DNA of 64,000 nucleotides, taken from assembly GCA_010015805.1 (NCBI GenBank), contig ML978121.1, forward strand, positions 2,976,001 to 3,040,000, in the 5' to 3' direction. Of this stretch, positions 57,901 to 64,000 are shown one piece after another. A program made the position numbers and the translations under genes. The DNA comes from Rhizodiscina lignyota. Taxonomy: Eukaryota; Ascomycota; Dothideomycetes; Aulographales; Rhizodiscinaceae. The notes beneath the pieces are model-generated. The model saw only the letters and a list, made by a program, of their open reading frames with translations. It made no database searches and was not told where the DNA came from. Positions within the stretch are counted from its first letter, which is position 1. Each line of letters begins with the position of its first letter.

Positions 57901-58319
57901 GATCGGCAGCGGGACCTCATCATTCGAACCTCGAAGAAGCGGAGACGGAGGCCGAGAGGCGACGAAGATTAGGCGCATTGGGTATGCGCAACGAGGACGA
58001 GGACAGCAGCACTAGCAGCGAGGATGAAGGACCGATAGCCACTGGGCTCAGAGAGCCACCGAGGGTGGCGCAGACACCGCAGCAGAGACAAGGGATAAGG
58101 TTCGCCGAAGCTCCCAGACCAGCTGGAGCGGGCAGTGGGAGCAGCCACATTCCGAGAAGGCCAGGACCGGCTAGCAGTAGCAGTGGAGGAAATGGCGCAG
58201 GGAGCAGCGGAGGAAATGGTGCAGGGAGCAGCGGAGGAAATGGTGCAGGGAGCAGCGGAGGGAGTAGTTGGACTAGGAGTTTGAGATGGGGACAGGATGT
58301 GGGAAAAAAGAAGAAATGA
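54903..58319 (+). CDS. NHA1: Plasma-membrane Na+(K+)/H+ antiporter, Nha1 type
   Basis: Single exon, 1138 aa. Nha1 exports Na+ or K+ in exchange for H+ and supports salt tolerance and pH control. The first ~440 residues hold about 12 membrane helices: YIGEATIATLCGIIFGPHAA, RIVLVVQCFAVGVELPKSY, the ion-site motif TATDPVLASS (about residues 142-151), SAESGCNDGMAFPF (about 178-191), and the last helices with HFGPIGVGALF. The remaining ~700 residues are a hydrophilic cytosolic tail, as in the family, with the acidic HTIIEDEEGNVLDVLDN block and a related GNTIIVEDESGEVLKKYD block, many RE/ED runs, and a C-terminal GGNGAGSS repeat. This tail is the regulatory region in yeast. The start follows a good context (CAAGATGGC). 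Confidence 0.95.
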   Translation: MAWDHLAINKPHLVYIILGGFTSLFMLCSSVIKERLYIGEATIATLCGIIFGPHAANLINPLSWGNTDQITLEFCRIVLVVQCFAVGVELPKSYMERHWKSVTMLLVPVMTFGWLITSLFIWWLFGGRLNWLDSLCCAACVTATDPVLASSVVGKGKFARRVPKHLRDLLSAESGCNDGMAFPFIYLAIYIIRYHHHPDQVAFHWFCISILYECVFGAIYGVCVGYIARRAIRFAHEMDLIDRESFLVFYFVLALFCAGSGSLLGMDDLLIGFACGVGFSNDGWFLDKTEESHVSNVIDLLINLAFFVYFGTIVPWEQYNSSTIGTSPWRLVVLGIFVILFRRIPIMMVAKPLIPDIKTWREALFAGHFGPIGVGALFVAILARSELEAENSSEPLANTPGAGFPHVNIIQLIWPITTFLVIISIVVHGSSIAVFTLGKHINTLTLTLSYTQANEEGPTWMDRLPRIQSRSKSSMSLRRPSETESSWEEKTEDPGLAEKGPLSPIGLPQNFLRRQKDEEEGRGSRSSSLKPSRRKKKWDTGIGPGGPISQSAIRPISQAARDDVPEGTQTESETLAMNSEEPSDDSKDKEKGKVQVPEEEVYFEGDHTIIEDEEGNVLDVLDNNGETEKEKGEHAKSRGKELMEEKDVEGGVAQGEHDHDFEQPEPPNEQPPNPRDLWGAARRRMESYRGLTRMQSRRDEPPEGPSQEHEKKRGPALAYQYGNTIIVEDESGEVLKKYDIPQSGKPQRPGAGDRKASTIDPLRTRERLARMGTMLGVHRQGAQEIAEGEAGPSDAAGPATSSPEQTKKPGPEDPDDDRIRFTITAGGRRMSKVEFIQQIQKLDPKSRANFVEDSDAPEPVKAEARKDAKEQSELARKVSRTEAVSPIDEEEAGEGDETTDDEGDFAAMRGRPGGGLAKITTADSEAHAGEHGLSLVESGGQAVPMHSISDDLARFSFGRETAAQRRRNRIAPQDGEAGPGPGRSSADRDRFAGIERSMGGSAAGPHHSNLEEAETEAERRRRLGALGMRNEDEDSSTSSEDEGPIATGLREPPRVAQTPQQRQGIRFAEAPRPAGAGSGSSHIPRRPGPASSSSGGNGAGSSGGNGAGSSGGNGAGSSGGSSWTRSLRWGQDVGKKKK
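58179..58262 (+). repeat. 24-bp tandem repeat near the 3' end of NHA1
   Basis: Three full units and a partial of AGCAGCGGAGGAAATGGTGC plus AGGG, coding SSGGNGAG repeats in the disordered tail. The units differ at only a few positions. Confidence 0.85.
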
Positions 58320-58899
58320 GCATGGTGATGATCTTCAAGCATGAGTATGATTTTTCAGACGTGTATAATGGTTGGTTTCTAGTTGATATTTCAATGGGGT
58401 TCTCGCAGCGATGCTTTACGCGGGCATCTTTCCAATTTTAAGATTTCCCTACAAGTTTCATGTCCATTCCTAACTCAGATCTCGATCTTCACGATCTGTG
58501 GTTTTTACACGGCGCTCTGTACGTTTGAGCATAATGCGATGGAACTCGTGCAAAGAGCTGCGCTGATGCTATTGCTCTGCAGAGGCTCGTGCGCTGCGTT
58601 AACACGTCCGCCGCTTGGTAACTGCCAAGGTCAGTCAGTATGCAAATCACTTCAACACTCCACAAGACCAGCTGAACTAGCCGCGGAGAACACTGCTCAC
58701 GCCACTATTTGATAGTTTTCTCTCCCTGATTACTTCTTACTTCCTTAACCTCCCGACTGTCCAAAAATCCTCTGGCTACGACTTTAATACGCCCACATCT
58801 CAGTTCCGACCACCAAGGTGCATCCTCCTTCAACACTTTCGCGCGACACAAGCAGGAGCAAGTGGTTTCCATCATAACCATCTTCAACGCTGCTACGCT
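58320..58899. other. Intergenic region between NHA1 and the paralogue cluster
   Basis: 580 bp containing the NHA1 3' flank and the promoter of the 135-residue gene. The open frame at 58383..58712 has no protein character. Confidence 0.45.
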
Positions 58900-59307
58900 A
58901 TGTCAGCACTGTTAGCCATGATCGCGCCATCACCAGCCACGGTGGCTGCCGCTCAAGGCCTTGCGACTAATAACTCTCTTCTTCGGGGTCTCGAAGCTGC
59001 TATGAGAAAGGTATTCATAGCGACTTTCGCCGACCACAGCTTTGCACCCCTCCTTCTCAAGCAGTTGAACCGCATACAAACGGATCCACCCACAAATGAA
59101 CTTGAAGAATTAACACGAATGTTAGCACTGACGCACAAGATACTCGAAAACCTGGAGGATGCGGTGTACAAGGTGGCAGTAGCAAAATTCATGGATGAGC
59201 CGTTTGCGCGGGCACTGATGAAAGACCTTGGCCATGGCCGCAATGTCAATAACGACCCAGACATTGTTGGCCTCATTCAATCACTGGCAATTGACGACAC
59301 ATCTTAA
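58900..59307 (+). CDS. Small protein with two copies of a helical motif; member of a local paralogue family
   Basis: Single exon, 135 aa, not a family I recognise. The sequence contains two related blocks: about residues 25-57 (NSLLRGLEAAMRKVFIATF, then FAPLLLKQL) and about 80-112 (HKILENLEDAVYKVAVAKF, then FARALMKDL). Each fits the pattern L-x-x-L-E-x-A-x-x-K-V, four to six residues, F, then A-x-x-L-x-K-x-L, a likely pair of amphipathic helices. The same pattern opens the two RRM proteins at 59910 and 63767. No signal peptide, membrane segment or enzymatic motif. The N-terminus (MSALLAMIAPSPATVAAAQG) is alanine-rich. It could be a binding partner or a shortened relative of the RRM proteins. 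Confidence 0.7.
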   Translation: MSALLAMIAPSPATVAAAQGLATNNSLLRGLEAAMRKVFIATFADHSFAPLLLKQLNRIQTDPPTNELEELTRMLALTHKILENLEDAVYKVAVAKFMDEPFARALMKDLGHGRNVNNDPDIVGLIQSLAIDDTS

Positions 59308-59909
59308 AGATGACATCCCCTAGATAGCCGTCGCCTCGTCAATTCCGGCTCAGCAGCAACTCTTCCTCGACTCTGGAGATGGGTCGCCGAACCCAAGTCT
59401 TCATGCAATGAGGGTGAACGGTGAGTTTACGCGTTGATGGAGACGCTGGGTATACTGAGAAAGAGAGACAGCATCGCAGTCAATGCGTACAACGTGCGAT
59501 GAATAAAGTAAGCCCTAATGGTCGAGGGATCGGAGCAGCTTCTGGTAATAATCGAGGTGATTACGGGGATCCAGACACAGCTCTCATTTTGCTTTTGAAA
59601 GACTGAGAGGACATCTCATGAAGCATATTTTCACATGTATTGTAAATCGATTGACCACGGCCGTTGGGATCTACAATGTGTGTTTCACTAAGCGGGAAAG
59701 CGCGTGTGTTTGAAATAATCACGGCCCGATATCAACGAGTCCGGTCATTCAAGTGAAAAGGCCTACCGAAGTATTAACACCTAACAACGTGATCTGTGTT
59801 GTATAGCCCGGTTTAATGTTCCTCCTTCGCTCCCATGATCTAGCACATTCAATTTCACGCACTCTTCGTATCCGTAACAATCATTCAACCAACACCCACG
59901 ATTCCAACC
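59308..59909. other. Intergenic region inside the paralogue cluster
   Basis: About 600 bp between two genes on the + strand. It probably holds the promoter of the RRM gene at 59910. The 61-codon open frame at 59421 has no recognisable features. Confidence 0.45.
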
Positions 59910-60986
59910 ATGAATCCGCAGACTCCGCTCAACATTGCCCTCGACGAGGCCAATGCCATTGCTCAGCACAACATTTACTACGAAGGACTAGTAAACAAAG
60001 TGCGCGAAGTTTACCTTGCGAGTCGTGAATCGCCGCGTTTGCGTGACGCGCTGAAAGATCTGTTCGACGATGGAGCCGCGTCAGTGCCCCAACCCGCAAC
60101 AGTATCCAAACAGGTCGACAAAGCTTCAGAAGCTTCAGAGCCCAAAGAACAGAGCGCTGGAATACCTGTGGGAGCGATAGCGGTCGACCTGGAAGCTGAT
60201 TCCAAAAAGAAAGATCTTTCCCGGCTGGAGGAAGCTGTAGAATTTCGAAACACGCTCGTCATTACCATCATCAACAGTCATGGAAGAACCATTGAACTGC
60301 GTTCCCTTCTAGATACCAGTATGATCAACTCCAAAAAGGCCTTCTTCATCGCCAAGATTACGAAAATGGTTGGTGCGGGACCACCGACTTTGGTGCCCTA
60401 CTTCGCAGCCCTTGCTAGGTATTGCGCCTCGATGCAGGGGATTACCTCTGAACGTGTCTTCCGTGAGGCCCTCGAACAGGTTCATAACCCTGAGCTGGGC
60501 CTTGGATTCCCCCGGATTGCAGTCTTGAGGAGGTCGAAGCAAGAAGAGGAGTTGGCCGCGCTTATTGCTGAGTGGATGGTTTGGGACAAGGTGCGGGACA
60601 AGGGGATGGAACTCCTCGGACGAAATCGCTTGCACACGAAGACTACAGCAGTCGAGAGTTCGACTACCACCAAACGCAACTCAGAGGCCGATGAAGCTAT
60701 GCAGGGTCGGCGACTGAAGCGGGTCAGGGGAAATGTTACGGCTCCGTTCAGCTGCCTTTCCATCCGAGGCCTAAATGTCAGAACCAGTGAAGTCTTCCTC
60801 GAGAGGGTCTGGCGCGGGTACAGTGTCCAAGACGTGAGGGTTCGCAAAATGCGTGCCGGTCAGTTGGCGTGTTTCATCGATCTGGCAACAGCGGCTGAAG
60901 CTATGGCTGCCATCAAAGAATTTCATGGGAAGAAGGTGGAGGGCCAGGTCCTTCAAGTGGAACATGCTCCTTCTAGATCGCAGTAA
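59910..60986 (+). CDS. RRM protein with an unrecognised N-terminal domain, paralogue A
   Basis: Single exon, 358 aa. N-terminal helical motif at about residues 22-50 (YYEGLVNKVREVYLASRESP, then LRDALKDLF). A central domain of about 130 residues includes EFRNTLVITI, LVPYFAALARY and AEWMVWDKVRDKGMELL. The C-terminal ~85 residues form an RRM: the RNP2-like LSIRGLN, the RNP1-like QLACFIDLA and a final GQVLQVEHAP strand. The central motif EWMVWD and the RRM are shared with the gene ending at 62342 (EWMVWDRVEELMWSLL; RLIAFVSLA), so the two are paralogues. A nuclear-type basic stretch (GRRLKRVRGN) precedes the RRM. RNA binding is inferred; the RNP1 aromatic positions are partly changed. No known name. 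Confidence 0.78.
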   Translation: MNPQTPLNIALDEANAIAQHNIYYEGLVNKVREVYLASRESPRLRDALKDLFDDGAASVPQPATVSKQVDKASEASEPKEQSAGIPVGAIAVDLEADSKKKDLSRLEEAVEFRNTLVITIINSHGRTIELRSLLDTSMINSKKAFFIAKITKMVGAGPPTLVPYFAALARYCASMQGITSERVFREALEQVHNPELGLGFPRIAVLRRSKQEEELAALIAEWMVWDKVRDKGMELLGRNRLHTKTTAVESSTTTKRNSEADEAMQGRRLKRVRGNVTAPFSCLSIRGLNVRTSEVFLERVWRGYSVQDVRVRKMRAGQLACFIDLATAAEAMAAIKEFHGKKVEGQVLQVEHAPSRSQ

Positions 60987-61354
60987 ATGGTTTACGAACG
61001 GTTACCACTATGATCATCAAAAAGGTCAGTGGTGAGGCTGCTAAAAAGACTGTGATGAGATGCCAGTCGGTCGAGGGTTAAGTTTTTCAAGCGTCAAGTT
61101 TGAGGGGTGGAAGAGAAGAGATGAAAATACAAATCGAGAGTTGTACACACGGAAGGTCATGAGGTTATGATACTTCAAAACGGAATGGAAGATTGCCTAA
61201 AGGGTATTAGAATCTCCAAGTTGTAGAAGAGAGTCAACAGATAGACCATCTTCTATAACAATTCTATGCCGCAGCTATTAGAAATGACTGCCTGATTACG
61301 ATTAAATCCACCTTTGATGAGAATTCATCTTGAGAGAATGCCACACCGGGATCT
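60987..61354. other. Intergenic, tail-to-tail spacer
   Basis: 368 bp between the RRM gene and the end of the AAA pseudogene on the other strand. Nothing recognised. Confidence 0.5.
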
Positions 61355-62201
61355 TTAATGAAACGGTGAAACAGCGTCGGAGTCATCGGAGTCGTGTTTC
61401 TTGGTCTTCTTTGACTTCTTACTCTTCTTGTCATCACTCCTCTTGCTGCTCGAAGACTTCTCTTTCTTCTTCTTTGCGGCCTTTCTTTTCTCCTCACTGT
61501 CGTCTGAATCTTCCTCCGACCAAGACGGCAGCTCATCCATATCAAGCTTACGAGTTCTGGTTGAACGACACTGGATCGTCTCACGCGGCTCCTCCATACC
61601 AAATCGGTCCGCCCGCACTTTCTGTTGCCGATTAATAACCGAGTACGTCTCGCCGCCTTGAGTTCGGAAGAGGTACTCGTCGAACTTGCGAGACGGGTGT
61701 GCCACCTGTTTGAAGTAGTCTGGTAGGAGTTGCGGCTTCTGCGAGGGATATATGTCCAGTGTCTCAAACTGAGCGAGTGCGATAGCTGTCTTGGATGCGT
61801 TGTAGATCTGCCTGCCGTACCAACGGCTGCCTTCGTCATTACTCTTAAAGTGCTTCTTAGCAAATTTGAGGAGGGCTTCTTCGTCGGCGTCGACCTGGTC
61901 CTGTGAACGTCTGAAATTGACGCGCCAGATCTCTTTAGATGTGCTCTAGTTGAGTGGTGGGTCTGAGGAGAGTTAGACTGGGCATACATGGATATTTGCT
62001 GCGTATGAAATTACAGTACAAACTGATGTGGATGCGAGATTTGAATGCCTCGTCAATAGTGCCAACGCGATTGGTCGTCAGGAAGAGAATACCAGAGTAA
62101 TATTCCAACATTCGCAAAAGGACTGACACCATGGCGTTACGCTTGAGGTCTTCGTTATTTCTCTTCAGGGGGAACACCTTGGTTTTATCGAGGAGAAGCA
62201 G
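61355..62201 (-). pseudogene. C-terminal remnant of an AAA+ ATPase gene
   Basis: Two remnant exons, 62201..62015 and 61962..61355, with a 52-nt intron. The reading restores the second half of a fungal AAA ATPase domain: LKRNAMVSVLLRMLEYYSGILFLTTNRVGTIDEAF (arginine finger region), SRIHISLYYPPLN, KEIWRVNFRR and the helical lid (GRQIYNASKTAIALA). The C-terminus is charged and lysine-rich (KKKKEKSSSSK). Signs of decay: the P-loop half is absent; the Walker B that should read LLLDEADVF is LLLDKTKVF; and an in-frame TAG lies at 61948..61946 in the lid, between YYPPLN and STSKEIW. The remnant begins within 140 bp of the 3' end of the RRM gene at 62342. The family (AAA with a DUF7025-like N-terminus) is often multi-copy in fungi. 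Confidence 0.8.
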
Positions 62202-62341
62202 CTATATTGAGCTTTGCTTTTCCATTTTGCTAGCAATCTATTGAATGAAGTTGATACCTGGGATGCCTTGTGGCTGCCTTTCAACGAAGAACCACCATTT
62301 GGCGCAGATCCTCCATGATGAAAGTGTTGCTGCCAGTCAAT

Positions 62342-63767
62342 TCACTTTGGGCGATAGTATTCGATAGTGATCCTGTTCCCCTCGAAAATAAGACCATCAA
62401 GTTGATCAATGGCAGCCTGTGCCTCAGCCTCCGATGCAAGGGACACGAATGCAATCAGCCTCCGAGAGTAGAATGATGTTTTCATCTCAACCTGTCTGAC
62501 GGTGAAGTTCTTGAAAAGTCTGTGCACTCTGTCTTGGTACACTGTCTCTGGGGTAACACCCATCCCTCCGGCCATGGAGACTCCGCGAACGAAAAGACGC
62601 GACGTCGGAGCGGGGTAGGCCGACCCTTTTGTAGTTCGGCCTGAAGACAATGGCTCTAAAATAAATTATTAGTAGATCATAAAGATATGTGAGTGAAAAC
62701 TTGCCAGGTTTGCGCGAATCGATATCAAGTTTGATGCGTCGCGCTTCCGGTTCCCTCTTGTCATCGTCGTCTCCCTCAGCATTGATGTCCAAGTTGGAAC
62801 GCTTGAAGTACTGTATGTGACTCGTGCGGGCAGCGTCACCGGAGTGCACTGACAGCGCTGGGGTCGCTGGGGTCGCTGGGGTCGCCCGTGACAGTGTGGA
62901 AGGATTGGAAGGAAGGAGTGACCACATTAACTCTTCCACCCTATCCCACACCATCCATTCTGCCATTGAACTGGCAAGCAATTCAAGCTTTCCGTTCTCC
63001 TTTACCTTTACCAGAGATGGCAACGCAATTTCGAGCCGTGTGGCACCGAATTCTTCAATTATCTGTCGATAGATTCCCTCTGGGGTGGACCGTGCATCGC
63101 TTGAGGAGATCTTTCCAACATGCTCAAGATGAGGTACCAAAGCTGAGGGGTGCTGACCGACTAGGTGTTGTACCTGGTCTATTATGCGGCTTCTCGAACG
63201 AAGAATGTCGCGACGATCCGGGATGGAGTCAAGCGTTCTTATGTCGGCAGCAGTGATGAGGGTATTACGAACGTCCATCGCATGTTTCAGATGGAGAAGG
63301 ACATCCCCGGAACAGTCTTGGGTTGCGGCATCAGATAATTGCTGAGGAGAACCTTCCGTAGATTGAAATCGAACACTTGTGCCGTCATCACCGTTTTGCA
63401 GAGAGTCGTTGGTCACTGACAGAGCCAGACTGCCTGCCCGCTGGATGTTTTCGACAGCGAAATTCTGTTCAGGGGAAGCTCGGCTGATAATATCTTCCTG
63501 ATCGGATTCCGTGGCAGTGTTTGTGATTGAAGTCTGACGGTCATCTTTGTCGCGCATGTTAGATGTTCGGAGTTGTACTGGAGTACCGGTACCCCTACCA
63601 TTGGTAGTCAGGCCAGTACCGAATAGATCCCTTAGAGCTTTCTGAAAGTCGGATGACTCTAAGCTCGCGTGAAATACAGCTCGCAGTCTGTTCTGGAGAC
63701 CTCGAAAGTGTCCATCCTCCTCTTCCAGTTCGACCGCCTTTGCAAGAGCCGATTGAAGGACATCCAT
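62342..63767 (-). CDS. RRM protein with an unrecognised N-terminal domain, paralogue B
   Basis: Two exons, 63767..62705 and 62655..62342, joined by a 49-nt GC-AG intron (GCAAGT...CTACTAATAATTTATTTTAG); 458 aa. The N-terminal motif (FRGLQNRLRAVFHASLESSD, then FQKALRDLF) aligns with the RRM paralogue at 59910 and the 135-residue protein. The central domain has DVRNTLITAADI, LVPHLEHVG and AEWMVWDRVEELMWSLL. An ATPATPATP repeat and an acidic-basic linker (DDDDKREPEARRIKLD) follow. The RRM has LFVRGVS and RLIAFVSLA with a final NRITIEYYRP strand. The start at 63767 (MDVLQSALAK) aligns with the paralogue; an ATG at 63821 would add 18 residues. The GC donor is chosen because it joins RKP to EPLSSGRTTKG in frame. 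Function unknown. Confidence 0.77.
62656..62704 (-). other. Predicted GC-AG intron in RRM paralogue B
   Basis: GCAAGT donor, CTACTAAT branch, TTTTAG acceptor, 49 nt. Phase 1. A GT donor three bases further on would break the frame into the RRM. Confidence 0.75.
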
Positions 63768-64000
63768 CACCGGCGGACCTGACCAGTGTTCACTGTTTGT
63801 TAGGAAGGATGTGTGTATCAAAACTGTGGTAGTGGAGACATCAAGCAGACTGGTGCAACAAATCTCCGGTCACTCTAGGTTTTGCATTGTGTTGAGTGCA
63901 GCTGCCTGTTGTGATGTGTCTCGATGGACGCCCTTTCCATTCCATTTCGGAAGGCCAGCACGGCGGCGCGGGCTCCATTGTAGGCTGTCAATCAATTGTG
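63768..64000. promoter_or_regulatory. Upstream region of RRM paralogue B, to the window edge
   Basis: Short 5' flank of a minus-strand gene. It includes the alternative in-frame ATG at 63821. No element assigned. Confidence 0.35.

Noticed and set aside
61264-61989. 241-codon arginine/serine-rich open frame
   Set aside because: Out-of-frame shadow of the AAA remnant; the meaningful frame is the one with KEIWRVNFRR and the AAA lid.
1-64000. tRNA, rRNA, CRISPR, LTR retroelement or virus-like element
   Set aside because: I looked for B-box-like GGTTCGAAT contexts, long terminal repeats and polymerase or capsid-like frames and found none I could support.

Overview
This window is nuclear DNA from a filamentous ascomycete, most likely a dothideomycete. 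The genes are dense and almost all single copy, on both strands, with many short introns (mostly 45-65 nt, GT-AG, CTAAC/CTAAT branch sites). Typical fungal families are present: Erg4, Nha1, Git3-like receptor, S28 peptidase, PEBP, group XIV PLA2 and an Ohr/OsmC enzyme. Three introns in unrelated genes are copies of one another. That is the signature of introner-like elements, which are known from Dothideomycetes. I see no rRNA, tRNA, CRISPR or LTR element.

Layout. 0-8.3 kb: a PNPOx-like flavoprotein; a modular glycine-rich protein built from duplicated exons; mitochondrial EF-Tu (TUF1) divergent from a 3-hydroxyisobutyryl-CoA hydrolase. 8.9-16.9 kb: an F-box protein, an OsmC/Ohr protein, an M28-like protein, and an eight-exon S28 serine peptidase ending in RDEL. 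18-31 kb: a TPR protein, an FAD monooxygenase, the ergosterol enzyme Erg4, an RNF10-type RING protein and a Ubp3/USP10-type deubiquitinase. 31.9-43.4 kb: a PEBP-like secreted protein, a Git3-like receptor, Vma22, an Mgr3-like TPR protein, deoxyribose-phosphate aldolase, a BTB gene with a probable frameshift, and a secreted phospholipase A2. 43.5-58.3 kb: an MFS transporter, a DUF7704-like membrane protein, an NAD(P)-dependent reductase, a 273-bp MITE, a secreted agmatinase-like protein ending in RDEL, an amino-acid permease and an Nha1 antiporter. 58.9-63.8 kb: three paralogous genes that share a short helical motif I do not recognise, two of them with a C-terminal RRM, flanking a decayed AAA ATPase gene.

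Most genes are unrelated housekeeping or accessory functions and do not form a pathway; there is no secondary-metabolite cluster. The points most worth following are: (i) the three-copy intron family, one copy of which landed 1 nt from an existing intron and leaves a one-nucleotide exon; (ii) the 58.9-63.8 kb paralogue cluster; (iii) two secretory hydrolases with RDEL ends, one of them made by a final exon that splicing could include or leave out; (iv) four predicted GC-AG introns among about 55; (v) tandem exon-plus-intron duplication in the glycine-rich gene.

Exon coordinates were worked out by hand from splice motifs, reading frame and family conservation. They are predictions without transcript support.
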